Source: B1Sed10-231 sp046483385 (GTDB lineage: Bacteria; Planctomycetota; Brocadiia; SM23-32). Taken from it: 7,735 nt of DNA. The notes under the pieces are model-generated. The model searched no databases. It had not been told where the DNA came from and saw only the letters and a program-made list of their open reading frames with translations. Where the stretch lies: assembly GCA_046483385.1 (NCBI GenBank), contig JAWODG010000196.1, forward strand, positions 1 through 7,735, given 5' to 3'. Both the position numbers and the translations under genes were made by a program. Positions 1 to 7,491 of the stretch are shown piece after piece; positions within the stretch are counted from its first letter, which is position 1; each line of letters opens with the position of its first letter.

Positions 1-666
1 CGTCTGCTTGAGAAGCGACCACGCCTCGTCTATGGCGCACACCTTCCTGGACTTGTCCTTCTTCATCCTTGAATACACAAACTCCATTACGAGGTACATC
101 ATCAGGGGCTGGACATGCTTCGGCATTTTCTGGATGTCAAAACAGATGAAGTCGTTGTCCAGGTCTAAACTGGTCTGCTTGTTCATGAAAGAAAATACTC
201 CGGTGACGTACTTCTCCAGCCTGCTGATTAAAGTATTGTAAGTCACATATTCTCTTTTACTGCAGGACTTCGACATGTCCTTTAAAGTATTGTACAGGTC
301 TCCGATTGTAGGAGGCTTCCTGCTCCAGGAGTAAGAGTCGCCCATCATTATCCCCCTGTCCTCGTAGGCGGTGGTTATCGCCTTGTCCAGTACCGAGAGC
401 TGGGGCTCCGTAAGTCCTCCAAACATTATCTTAAAGGCGGTCGGCAGGGAAAGCCTCTTGTTTTCAAGGGACTCGCCCATCAGATCCATCACGTTTATTA
501 TCGAATTGGAGTCCTTTGAGATTTCAATGACATGTCCGCCGACGGCCTCTGTCAGCTTCCTGTACTCGCCGTGCGGGTCAAGGACGAAAACTTTCGTGCC
601 AGCCATGAAGAGCCTCAGGAGGTTCAGCTTGACCATGTATGACTTTCCGGCTCCGGAAGTCGCAAG
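1..666 (-). other. VirB4/TraC-type conjugation ATPase segment, C-terminus cut by the window edge
   Basis: This is the second half of the frame starting at 1665. It has Walker A SGAGKS (residues 337-342, bases 657-640), then VLDPHGEY (361-368), a pattern common in VirB4-like ATPases, an NVMDL stretch (391-395), LTEPQ (418-422), and Walker B KVCAIDEAW (541-549). VirB4 proteins are the cytoplasmic hexameric motor ATPases of type IV secretion and conjugation. Only the RecA-like core is present: the N-terminal VirB4 domain is absent, replaced by the dehydrogenase, and the C-terminus lies outside the window. G+C is about 50%. All nine arginines use AGG (8) or AGA (1), and ATA isoleucine is common, a codon style seen in many archaea and some small-genome lineages. 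VirB4 identity is strong; the host of this piece is inference. Confidence 0.8.
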
Positions 667-1665
667 GACGCCCTGTTTTGCGATGGTGCGCACGCTGTAA
701 ACCAGCCGCTCCCACGGCTGCAGCTTCCGCATGATACCCCGCGTCCCGCGCTCGATGGGGTCGTTCAGGACCGGACAGGTCACCCGCCGCAGAATGGAAT
801 CGCAGTAGTTCAGGCACTCGTTGCGGGGAAGGGCCGGTCCGTGCTTCCTCAACAGCGCCGGCGCGGCTTCCTCGACCAGCAGGCGACGGCCTATCTCCAT
901 CAGGTCCGCCTCGTCGCGAAGCTCATCGAAGTACGTCATGCCGCGCAGGTGGCCCAGACACGCAAGCACGGCGTGCAGGCCGTTGTGCGCCATCATTTTG
1001 ACGTCCTCCGCCGCGCTGAACTCTGCCGGCGGCAGCGGGCGGACGGCGGTCGGCACGGCGGGGAACCCGGCGAGAGCGTGCTCCTCGACGGGGATGCCGT
1101 AGAACGGCTCAGCGACGACCGCCCAGTCCAACCCCGGCGCCACGCGCTCGACCGGTGGTTGCGGACCCTCGACTATCTTGCACATGCGTCCCATCACCGT
1201 ATCGCCGACAAGGAGTAAATCGCCGGGTTCCTCGGAAGCCGCCTCCTTCACCGCGTCGCGCAGGCCCCGGGCAATCTCCACGCCGTTTTCCGAGCAGAGC
1301 ACGCGCAGGGGCCGGTCGGGGTCCCGCCCCACCAGGGCGGCCGCGAAGGTGGGGGCCAGCTTCGGCAGATTGGACTGCCCCACCGCGGTGAAAACAAGAT
1401 CGGCCTCCGCCAGCACCGCCTGCAGAGGTGCCTCATCCTCGCCCAGACAAAGCCCGTCCACGCCCCCGACCTCCACGCTCCGCATGGACAGCCCCGTCTG
1501 GTTGCAGGTGTAGTGGCCGGCCCGGGCGAGGCGCTCCAAGAGCGGTGCCTTCGCTTCGATGTCCACATACGTGATGCGGCATTCAGGTGAGAGTTCCGGG
1601 CCGAGGAAGCCGAGCCCGAGAGCGCCCGCCCCGAAGACGGCGCAGTTGAGAGGTCTGTCAGACAT
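1..1665 (-). CDS. Mannitol-dehydrogenase-family oxidoreductase fused in frame to a VirB4-type ATPase (partial, probable chimera)
   Basis: One open frame of 555 codons runs from ATG at 1665 to the window edge. Residues 1 to about 332 are a polyol-specific long-chain dehydrogenase, the family of mannitol-1-phosphate 5-dehydrogenase and tagaturonate reductase. It shows an N-terminal dinucleotide-binding loop FGAGALGLGF (11-20), an acidic D35 that would favour NAD, SEN at 125-127, and the family's K-x4-N-x2-H catalytic pattern (K223, N228, H231). Its C-terminal domain stops early, around RTIAKQG (326-332). Without a stop, the frame continues as a VirB4-like ATPase from about 333. The start overlaps the FAH gene stop by 8 nt (ATGTCTGA), and a GGTGG box lies 6 nt upstream, so it is the last gene of that operon. 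The exact substrate cannot be told. The fusion is probably not a natural protein, because codon use changes abruptly at the join. Confidence 0.75.
   Translation of the reverse strand, partial: MSDRPLNCAVFGAGALGLGFLGPELSPECRITYVDIEAKAPLLERLARAGHYTCNQTGLSMRSVEVGGVDGLCLGEDEAPLQAVLAEADLVFTAVGQSNLPKLAPTFAAALVGRDPDRPLRVLCSENGVEIARGLRDAVKEAASEEPGDLLLVGDTVMGRMCKIVEGPQPPVERVAPGLDWAVVAEPFYGIPVEEHALAGFPAVPTAVRPLPPAEFSAAEDVKMMAHNGLHAVLACLGHLRGMTYFDELRDEADLMEIGRRLLVEEAAPALLRKHGPALPRNECLNYCDSILRRVTCPVLNDPIERGTRGIMRKLQPWERLVYSVRTIAKQGVLATSGAGKSYMVKLNLLRLFMAGTKVFVLDPHGEYRKLTEAVGGHVIEISKDSNSIINVMDLMGESLENKRLSLPTAFKIMFGGLTEPQLSVLDKAITTAYEDRGIMMGDSYSWSRKPPTIGDLYNTLKDMSKSCSKREYVTYNTLISRLEKYVTGVFSFMNKQTSLDLDNDFICFDIQKMPKHVQPLMMYLVMEFVYSRMKKDKSRKVCAIDEAWSLLKQT
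228..294. repeat. Two identical 13-bp copies, 54 bp apart, in the VirB4 segment
   Basis: TTAAAGTATTGTA occurs at 228-240 and again at 282-294. The 54-bp offset is 18 codons, so both copies read in the same frame on the minus strand and encode YNTL (residues 458-461 and 476-479). The copies sit inside coding sequence, with no further repeats nearby. They may reflect a small internal duplication or chance. Confidence 0.6.
613..690. other. Compositional seam between dehydrogenase and VirB4 sequence
   Basis: The last CGN arginine codon of the dehydrogenase style is at 690-688, and the first AGG codon of the VirB4 style is at 615-613. Protein similarity narrows the join to roughly 664-690, within residues KQGVL (330-334), which read acceptably in both families. 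From the start codon to 688, 24 of 26 arginine codons are CGN; beyond the seam none of nine is. No repeat, attachment site or insertion-sequence end is visible at the join. This suggests an assembly chimera or illegitimate recombination at short homology rather than a mobile-element boundary. Confidence 0.75.
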
Positions 1666-2545
1666 CGGACTCCACCGGGTTGGCGAGCGTGCCGATTCGT
1701 TCCACTGAGCATTCCACAACGTCGCCGTCGCGCAGGAAGCGCGGCGGGGTGCGGACGAAGCCAACTCCCGGCGGCGTGCCGGTGGCCACCACGTCACCCG
1801 GCTCCAGCGTCAGGACGCGACTCAGGTATTCGATGACCTCGGCCACGCCGAAGATCATCTGGTCCGTCGAGGACGACTGCATCAGCTCGCCGCTGACGCG
1901 GCACTCTATGCGGAGGTCTTCCGGATCGCCCACCTCGTCCGGGGTGACCAGCCACGGTCCCAGGGGACAGAAGGTGTCGAAGGACTTGGCCAGCGTCCAC
2001 TGGCTGCCGCCCTTCTCCATCTGATAGTCGCGCGCCGAGACGTCGTTCAGCACCGTGTAGCCGCCCACGTAGTCCATTGCCCGTGGGGCCGTCACCTGCC
2101 GGGCCGTGCGCCCGATGACGAAGGCCAGCTCGACCTCGTAATCGATTCTGTTCGACGCCTCGGGGATACGGATCGGCTCGCCGGTTCCGATGACGCTGCT
2201 GGACGCCTTGGAGAAGACCACCGGCTCCTCGGGCACATCGGCGCCGCTCTCGGCGGCGTGGTCCCTGTAGTTCAGCCCGAGACAGAGCACCTTGCCCGGC
2301 CGGGGCACGGGCGCCATCAGCCCGACGTTCTCGAGCGGCCTCCCGCACCGCTGCAGCAGGTCTTCCTCTTCGCGGGCGCGTTCATCCAGTTCCCGCAAAG
2401 TGTCCATGGCTTCCGGGGCGCTAAGGAGCCCTTCCAACGGCGGCCCCAGCCGCCCCCCGGTGGCCGCCCCCAGCTCCAGAACTGTCTCGCCCAGAACCAG
2501 CCCGCAGTCCACGTGGCCGCCGACCGAGAATGTAGCTAACTTCAT
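1658..2545 (-). CDS. Fumarylacetoacetate hydrolase (FAH) family protein
   Basis: A 295-residue protein with a short N-terminal domain (about 1-70) followed by the FAH catalytic fold. LGLNYRDHAAE lies at 89-99 and VVFSKASS at 109-116. The metal-binding acids are probably E137 and E139 (DYEVEL) and D168 (NDVSARD). KSFDTFCPLGPW is at 187-198 and TGTPPGVG at 255-262. Members are cytoplasmic Mg/Mn-dependent enzymes that cleave or decarboxylate beta-keto acids. The KSFDTF..LGPW form resembles members that hydrolyse diketo-deoxy sugar acids in rhamnose or fucose breakdown, which fits the two sugar-type oxidoreductases in the operon; the substrate is inferred. ATG at 2545 has a GGAGG box about 7 nt upstream and gives the standard MKLATF start; a longer frame opening at 2662 would overlap the MoxR gene and add residues unlike the family. 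It lies 17 nt after the MoxR stop. Confidence 0.92.
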   Translation of the reverse strand: MKLATFSVGGHVDCGLVLGETVLELGAATGGRLGPPLEGLLSAPEAMDTLRELDERAREEEDLLQRCGRPLENVGLMAPVPRPGKVLCLGLNYRDHAAESGADVPEEPVVFSKASSSVIGTGEPIRIPEASNRIDYEVELAFVIGRTARQVTAPRAMDYVGGYTVLNDVSARDYQMEKGGSQWTLAKSFDTFCPLGPWLVTPDEVGDPEDLRIECRVSGELMQSSSTDQMIFGVAEVIEYLSRVLTLEPGDVVATGTPPGVGFVRTPPRFLRDGDVVECSVERIGTLANPVESDV

Positions 2546-2562
2546 GTGCGGCCCTCCGGGGT

Positions 2563-3579
<1,017 letters not shown>

Positions 3580-3585
3580 GGCCCC

Positions 3586-4593
3586 TCAACGCTGCTGCAG
3601 TATCTCGTCGATGCGCACGGGCTCGCCCCGCGCCGCCGATTCCGTCACCGCGAAGACCATCGCCAGGCTGTCCAGGTTGTCCCGGCCGCTGGTCTCTGGT
3701 TCCCTGCCCTCCCCGATGGCCCGCCGGAACTCCAGCAGGCTATAGGCCTGTCCCTCGCACGGCATTCGGTGCAGCTCCACCTCGGTGTCCTCGTCGGGAT
3801 GGTCGGCGGGGGTCAGGTGGACCGTCTCCCCGCGCAGTTCGATGGCGGCCCGCGCGCACTCGATGCACCAGTAGCCGTTCCACGTCGTTTCCGGACTGCG
3901 CGCCACCCACGAGCCGTGGTAGATGACCTGCACTCCGTCCTCGAACTCGAACACGGCCACCGCGCAGGGGTCGTGCTCGAACCAGCTCCAACCCGGCTTC
4001 CACGTGCGGGCATAGACCGAGACCGGTTCACGGCCGGTCAGCGCCCGCATCAGGTCGAAGTGGTGAATGCTCATGTCGCGCACCAGCGGATGCTCCATCT
4101 TCAGCCGGAACGAGCCCCGGAACCGCGGCGACTTGGCGAAGCGCACGAAGACGTTGTCGGGCGTGGAGAACTCACCGCTGTCCAGCAGGTGGCGGATGGT
4201 GCGCACCCAGGGGTGGAACCGATAATTCTGGCTGACCATCAGCGTGCAGCCGGCCGCCTCGGCGGCCTCCACCATCTCCCGCGCCGCCGCCATGCCGTCG
4301 GCCAGCGGCTTCTCGGTCAGAACGTGCAGCCCATTCTCGAACGCCGCCAGGGCCACCTCGTGATGAACGGCGGGGGGCGTCACGCAGAGGACCGCGTCCG
4401 CCTCCACGTCGGCGAAAGCCACCCGATAGTCGGCAAAGCACCGGGACCCCGCAAGGCCCATCTCGCTGCGCGCCGTCTCCAGCGCCGCCTGGTCCACGTC
4501 CACCAGCGCCGCGTGCTTGACGCCGGCCTGCTCCGCAACGACGCCCAGCCACCTGCGCCCGAACCCTCCCACGCCGACCTGAATCAACCTCAT
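3586..4593 (-). CDS. Gfo/Idh/MocA-family NAD(P)-dependent oxidoreductase
   Basis: A 335-residue protein of normal family length. It has an N-terminal Rossmann fold with GVGGFG (7-12), the acidic strand end VDVD (31-34), the hallmark EKP (94-96), QNYRFHP (122-128), and the catalytic pair D173 and H177 in DMSIHH. The C-terminal half is the family's beta-sheet substrate domain, rich in W and H around 198-245. These soluble enzymes oxidise or reduce sugars, inositols and related compounds using NAD(P). It is the first gene of the minus-strand operon. ATG at 4593 was chosen because the Rossmann strand begins immediately after it and GAGG boxes precede it (GGGGAGAGGCGAGGCC). The frame stays open upstream to 4800, but that stretch crosses the promoter and the divergent gene and is not protein-like. 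The substrate cannot be assigned. Confidence 0.94.
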   Translation of the reverse strand: MRLIQVGVGGFGRRWLGVVAEQAGVKHAALVDVDQAALETARSEMGLAGSRCFADYRVAFADVEADAVLCVTPPAVHHEVALAAFENGLHVLTEKPLADGMAAAREMVEAAEAAGCTLMVSQNYRFHPWVRTIRHLLDSGEFSTPDNVFVRFAKSPRFRGSFRLKMEHPLVRDMSIHHFDLMRALTGREPVSVYARTWKPGWSWFEHDPCAVAVFEFEDGVQVIYHGSWVARSPETTWNGYWCIECARAAIELRGETVHLTPADHPDEDTEVELHRMPCEGQAYSLLEFRRAIGEGREPETSGRDNLDSLAMVFAVTESAARGEPVRIDEILQQR

Positions 4594-4638
4594 GGCCTCG
4601 CCTCTCCCCGGCAACAGACTCGCGGCAAAACAGCATGG

Positions 4639-4667
4639 ATTGTAAAGTAACCCCGCACCGGCGACAA
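4639..4667 (-). promoter_or_regulatory. Probable sigma70-type promoter of the minus-strand operon
   Basis: On the minus strand, TTGTCG (4667-4662) and TACAAT (4644-4639) are separated by 17 bp, the ideal spacing. The -10 box matches TATAAT at five of six positions and the -35 box matches at four of six. Transcription would begin near 4632, leaving a leader of about 39 nt before ATG 4593. The local sequence is less GC-rich than its surroundings. Confidence 0.6.
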
Positions 4668-4675
4668 GCAAAGGG

Positions 4676-4688
4676 GCGTCGCCGACGC
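4676..4688. promoter_or_regulatory. Perfect 6-1-6 palindrome between divergent promoters, candidate operator
   Basis: GCGTCG (4676-4681), a central C, then CGACGC (4683-4688) form a perfect inverted repeat. It sits between the two -35 boxes, 8 bp from the minus-strand one and 13 bp from the plus-strand one. That is a typical position for a regulator serving both directions. In a GC-rich genome a 6-bp inverted repeat can arise by chance, and no regulator gene is present in the window. Confidence 0.35.
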
Positions 4689-4701
4689 ACCGCCGTTGCC
4701 C

Positions 4702-4731
4702 TTGACAGAACGGGCCGTCGTGGACTAACGT
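4702..4731 (+). promoter_or_regulatory. Probable sigma70-type promoter of the TPR-rpsT unit
   Basis: A consensus -35 box TTGACA (4702-4707) is followed after 18 bp by TAACGT (4726-4731), a weak -10 box matching three of six positions including the key T-A and final T. The predicted start is near 4738, giving a leader of about 30 nt. An AGGA Shine-Dalgarno (4758-4761) precedes the ATG at 4770 by 8 nt. Confidence 0.5.
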
Positions 4732-4769
4732 AGTGCTGTTAAACCACCTGCAAGAATAGGAAACCGGCA

Positions 4770-6122
4770 ATGGCCGTGGCAGACCTCTACAAGCGAGCAC
4801 TCGACGCGGTGGAGCGCAACAACTACGGTTACGCTGTGGAGATCCTGCGGGAAGTCCTCCGGCAGGACCCCAATTACGAGGACGCCCGCAGCATTCTGCG
4901 CGCCAGCGAGCGGCGAGTGGCCGACGCCGGCAGCAGCGTCGTCAGCATGGTGCTCCTGCCCCTGCACATGGCCGTCGCCGCCGTAAAAGCTCTGCTGGCC
5001 AAGGGACGCAAGAAACTCGAGGTCTACGAGGACTTCCTCAAGAATCACCCCCGCAGCTTCTGGGGCCTGACGGGCGCCGCCCACGCCGCCGCAGAGGCCG
5101 ACCTGCCCGAAGTAGCCGTCGAGGTCTACAGGGACGCCCTGAAACAAAAGCCGGAGAGCAAGAAGGCCCTGAGGGCCATCTCCGACGTGTTGCTCCAGAT
5201 GGGAAATACCCACGAGGCCCTCAACTACCTGAGCCGCCTGAGCGCCCTGAAACCGGACGACCGCGACCTGCTGCGGGAGGTGCGCAACCTGGAAGCCACC
5301 GACCACATGGCCTCCCACAAGATGGAAGAGGCCGATAGCTTCCGGGACATGATACGCGACAAGGAGCAGGCCGAGGAGTTCGAGGAGGAACGCCGAATGG
5401 CCGTCAGCATGGACGACCTCTCACGAGAGGCCGCCCAGTTGGAGGAGCAGCTCGAGGAGAACCCCAAGCAGGTCAACCGAATTCTGCGCCTGGCCCAGCT
5501 TTACCAGGACACCGGGCGGCTGGAGCAAGCCGAGGAACTCCTCAAAGAGAAGCACGAACTCCTGCCCGACAATTACGAGATACGCGAAAAGCTCGGGGAC
5601 GTGAGGCTGGCCCGCTACGACAAAGCGCTGGCCGTCGCCGAGAAGGCGGTGGAGGAGAACCCCGGCGACGAAGAATTGCAGGCCAAAAGGGACAAACTGG
5701 CGGAAGCCCGCACACAGTTCGGCATCAAGGAATACCAGTGGCGCCAGAACCAGCACCCGACCGACCGGGAAATCCAGTTCCAGCTCGGCCGTTTCGAGTT
5801 CGAGGCCGGCAATTACAATGAAGCTATCGCCGCCTTTCAGGGCGTAGCCGGCGACGCCAGATACGCCGAGCGGGCCATGAGGATGCTCGGGATGTGCTTC
5901 ATGCACAAGGAGCAATACGATCTGGCCATCGAGCGGTTCGATGAAGCGCTCGAACGCCATCCCGAGATGGACGAACGGGGCAAGGAGATACGCTACCTGC
6001 AAGCGCAGGCCTACGAGGCCATGGGGCAGAACGAAGAGGCTCTCAGTATATACAAGAAAATCTACAGTCAGGACATCAACTTCCGCGACGTGGACCAGAG
6101 GGTCACCGAACTCAGCGGCTGA
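4770..6122 (+). CDS. Tetratricopeptide (TPR) repeat protein
   Basis: A 450-residue soluble-looking protein built from helical TPR units. Recognisable units lie at about 4-37, 95-130, 131-164, 236-268, 333-364, 367-399 and 405-435, with typical patterns such as LAQLYQDTGRLEQAEELL and AQAYEAMGQNEEALSIYKK. A hydrophobic stretch at 57-77 (VVSMVLLPLHMAVAAVKALL) interrupts the N-terminal repeats; with its proline and spacing it is more likely an amphipathic helix than a membrane span. Residues 183-232 are highly charged and probably coiled coil. No signal peptide is seen. TPRs are protein-binding scaffolds, so no reaction is expected and the partner is unknown. It has its own promoter and is followed 50 nt later by rpsT, suggesting co-transcription and possibly a role connected with growth or translation (inference). 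Confidence 0.93.
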   Translation: MAVADLYKRALDAVERNNYGYAVEILREVLRQDPNYEDARSILRASERRVADAGSSVVSMVLLPLHMAVAAVKALLAKGRKKLEVYEDFLKNHPRSFWGLTGAAHAAAEADLPEVAVEVYRDALKQKPESKKALRAISDVLLQMGNTHEALNYLSRLSALKPDDRDLLREVRNLEATDHMASHKMEEADSFRDMIRDKEQAEEFEEERRMAVSMDDLSREAAQLEEQLEENPKQVNRILRLAQLYQDTGRLEQAEELLKEKHELLPDNYEIREKLGDVRLARYDKALAVAEKAVEENPGDEELQAKRDKLAEARTQFGIKEYQWRQNQHPTDREIQFQLGRFEFEAGNYNEAIAAFQGVAGDARYAERAMRMLGMCFMHKEQYDLAIERFDEALERHPEMDERGKEIRYLQAQAYEAMGQNEEALSIYKKIYSQDINFRDVDQRVTELSG

Positions 6123-6130
6123 CCGCGGCC

Positions 6131-6145
6131 CGTCGCATTCCGACG
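6131..6145 (+). promoter_or_regulatory. Small hairpin in the rpsT leader
   Basis: CGTCG (6131-6135), a CATTC loop, then CGACG (6141-6145) form a perfect 5-bp stem between the TPR stop and the rpsT ribosome binding site AGGTGAGG (6160-6167). S20 represses its own translation in Escherichia coli, so leader structure is plausible. The stem is short and lies 14 nt before the Shine-Dalgarno without covering it. Confidence 0.3.
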
Positions 6146-6172
6146 TAACTTCCATTCACAGGTGAGGACACA

Positions 6173-6442
6173 ATGCCCAACCGACCATCCGCACTGAAGA
6201 GACTGCGACAGGACAAGAAACGCCGGGAGCGCAACAAAGCGGTCAAACACCGGCTGCGCACCGAGGAGAACAAGTTCGAGCGCATGCTGCAACGGGGAGA
6301 CGCCGAAGCCGCCGAGCAGCAGACCCGCGTGCTGACCAAGCTTTACCAGCGCGCCGCCCGCAAGAACGTCATTCACCAGAACAAGGCCGCCCGCAAGCAG
6401 AGCCAGTTCCGCAGGCGGTTGAACGAACTGAAGAACGAATGA
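6173..6442 (+). CDS. rpsT: 30S ribosomal protein S20
   Basis: An 89-residue, strongly basic protein that is almost entirely helical, close to the usual 85-90 residues of bacterial S20. Diagnostic features are the N-terminal MPNRPSALKRLRQDKKRRERN, matching the family's N-x-x-SA-x-KR-x-R-x-x-x-x-R-x-x-RN pattern; the central stretch leading to LYQRAARKNVIHQNKAARKQS (about 62-82); and the closing S-x-F-x-x-R-L-N-x-L. S20 binds 16S rRNA early in 30S assembly. The start is fixed by the AGGTGAGG Shine-Dalgarno at 6160-6167. It is the second gene of the TPR unit, with no clear promoter of its own in the 50-nt gap, and it converges on the dprA-like gene 44 nt away. Confidence 0.97.
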   Translation: MPNRPSALKRLRQDKKRRERNKAVKHRLRTEENKFERMLQRGDAEAAEQQTRVLTKLYQRAARKNVIHQNKAARKQSQFRRRLNELKNE

Positions 6443-6449
6443 CCCGCCG

Positions 6450-6490
6450 CTCAGGCCACCGCCGCTGAGGGCTACACGCAGGGGCCTCAG
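6450..6490. terminator. Overlapping inverted repeats between convergent rpsT and dprA-like genes
   Basis: CTCAG (6450-6454) can pair with CTGAG (6465-6469), and CTGAGG (6465-6470) can instead pair with CCTCAG (6485-6490). The two stems compete for the same middle arm. Their location between convergent genes suggests a transcription end for one or both strands, but no T-rich tail follows either stem, so intrinsic termination is doubtful. Confidence 0.25.
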
Positions 6491-7458
6491 TCTGGTTTCC
6501 CCGGCGCGCGTTTCGTGGGGACTTTCTCCACCTCGAACAACCCGCCCTGCTCCGGGCATGGGGGCGGCCGATATTGCTCGACCAGTTCGGCAAACTCCCG
6601 GGCATCCGGAAGGCAGTCCGGGTCAAGCGCCGCGGCGCCCATCCGAACCAACTTCCGCCTGCCCCGTTCTTTCGCCCCGCTCGGCGAACCGGCCACGATG
6701 AACAAGGGTCGACGCATGGCCAGCGCGTGCTGGCAGGCGTTCCACGTCCCACCGGTGTCCCGTGGCTCGAACGCCACCACTGCCTCACTCAGGGCCACAA
6801 TCAGGGCGTTGCGCATCAGCGCGTGCGCATCGCGCCACCCGCTGCCGGGCGCGAACTGGCTGACCACGCACCACCGCCCGTCATGCCGGGGCTCCGGCCG
6901 GAAGCGCCGCCAGCGGAACCGTTCCAGTCCCAGCGGGGTGACGAGCACCGTCGCACCTCGGCGCAGGGCGGCGCGGTGAGCGGCCGTGTCGACTCCCCGC
7001 GCCCCTCCGCTGACGATAACCGAACCGGCCCCGGCCAATTCCTCTGCCAGCCGGCGCGCCGCCCGAAGAGCCGTCCCGGAAGGACGCCGGCTGCCCACGA
7101 CGGCCACGCCGCCGCCCTGCAGCAGGTCCGGCTCCCCTCGCACGAACAGAACCGGCGGCCCCCCGGGGCCTTCAACGTTGGTGAGGCGGTCCGGATACCC
7201 CGGCCGACCGGCCACGAGAACGCGGCCGCCCGCCTGCTCGACCCTTCGGCGGACGGCCCGCCCTCTCCGAGCGGCCTCGCTGATCTCCACATCCGCCCCC
7301 GGCACCAGAGCACGGCCGGGCTCCTGACCCACGTAGTCCGCCACGGATACACCCGCGGTCCGGGCCGCGCGCAGGACCTGCTGCAAAGCGCGTGGACCCA
7401 CAACCGCCATGCTCGCGAGCCCGATAAGGCAATGATCGTCTTCGCTGAACTGCTTCAT
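6487..7458 (-). CDS. dprA: Divergent DprA/Smf-like DNA-processing protein, no C-terminal winged helix
   Basis: A 323-residue protein of the DprA/Smf family (SLOG-type Rossmann fold), whose members load RecA on incoming single-stranded DNA. Residues 10-44 resemble the N-terminal helix-hairpin-helix region (CLIGLASMAVVGPRALQQVL). The core has VAVVGSRRPSG (118-128), SGGARGVDTAAH (150-161), RNALIVALS (216-224), GGTW (236-239) and the strand RPLFIVAG (250-257). It departs from standard DprA: the FPxRNRIIAGLS motif is reduced, SGSL is replaced by GGTW, and the tail after residue 295 is a short polar stretch with no winged-helix domain. A specialised or non-competence member is therefore possible. 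ATG 7458 is preferred over an upstream GTG at 7491, because the promoter at 7492-7520 would start transcription inside that extension; a GGGAG box lies 11 nt upstream of 7458. Confidence 0.85.
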   Translation of the reverse strand: MKQFSEDDHCLIGLASMAVVGPRALQQVLRAARTAGVSVADYVGQEPGRALVPGADVEISEAARRGRAVRRRVEQAGGRVLVAGRPGYPDRLTNVEGPGGPPVLFVRGEPDLLQGGGVAVVGSRRPSGTALRAARRLAEELAGAGSVIVSGGARGVDTAAHRAALRRGATVLVTPLGLERFRWRRFRPEPRHDGRWCVVSQFAPGSGWRDAHALMRNALIVALSEAVVAFEPRDTGGTWNACQHALAMRRPLFIVAGSPSGAKERGRRKLVRMGAAALDPDCLPDAREFAELVEQYRPPPCPEQGGLFEVEKVPTKRAPGKPD

Positions 7459-7491
7459 ACCATAGCCGCTCCCTGACGCCGCACACAACAC

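Noticed and set aside
55..77. Possible transmembrane helix in the TPR protein (residues 57-77, bases about 4938-5000)
   Set aside because: The stretch contains a proline, histidine and lysine and fits an amphipathic helix. There is no signal peptide or second span. Coordinates given here are residues.
371..700. 109-codon plus-strand open frame at the left end
   Set aside because: It is antisense to the VirB4 Walker A region, which has clear family motifs on the minus strand.
1248..1712. 154-codon minus-strand open frame overlapping the dehydrogenase gene
   Set aside because: Another frame of the same strand; tryptophan- and arginine-rich, whereas the frame starting at 1665 carries the dinucleotide-binding loop and catalytic K-N-H pattern.
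4594..4800. Possible 69-residue N-terminal extension of the Gfo/Idh/MocA protein
   Set aside because: It crosses the promoter and the start of the divergent TPR gene, while the Rossmann fold begins exactly at ATG 4593.
5421..6155. 244-codon minus-strand open frame opposite the TPR gene
   Set aside because: Leucine- and valine-rich mirror of the TPR helices with no independent support; it also crosses the TPR-rpsT gap.
6574..7476. 300-codon plus-strand open frame opposite the dprA-like gene
   Set aside because: Proline- and arginine-rich shadow with no motif and no ribosome binding site; the minus strand carries the recognisable GSR and SGGARG motifs.
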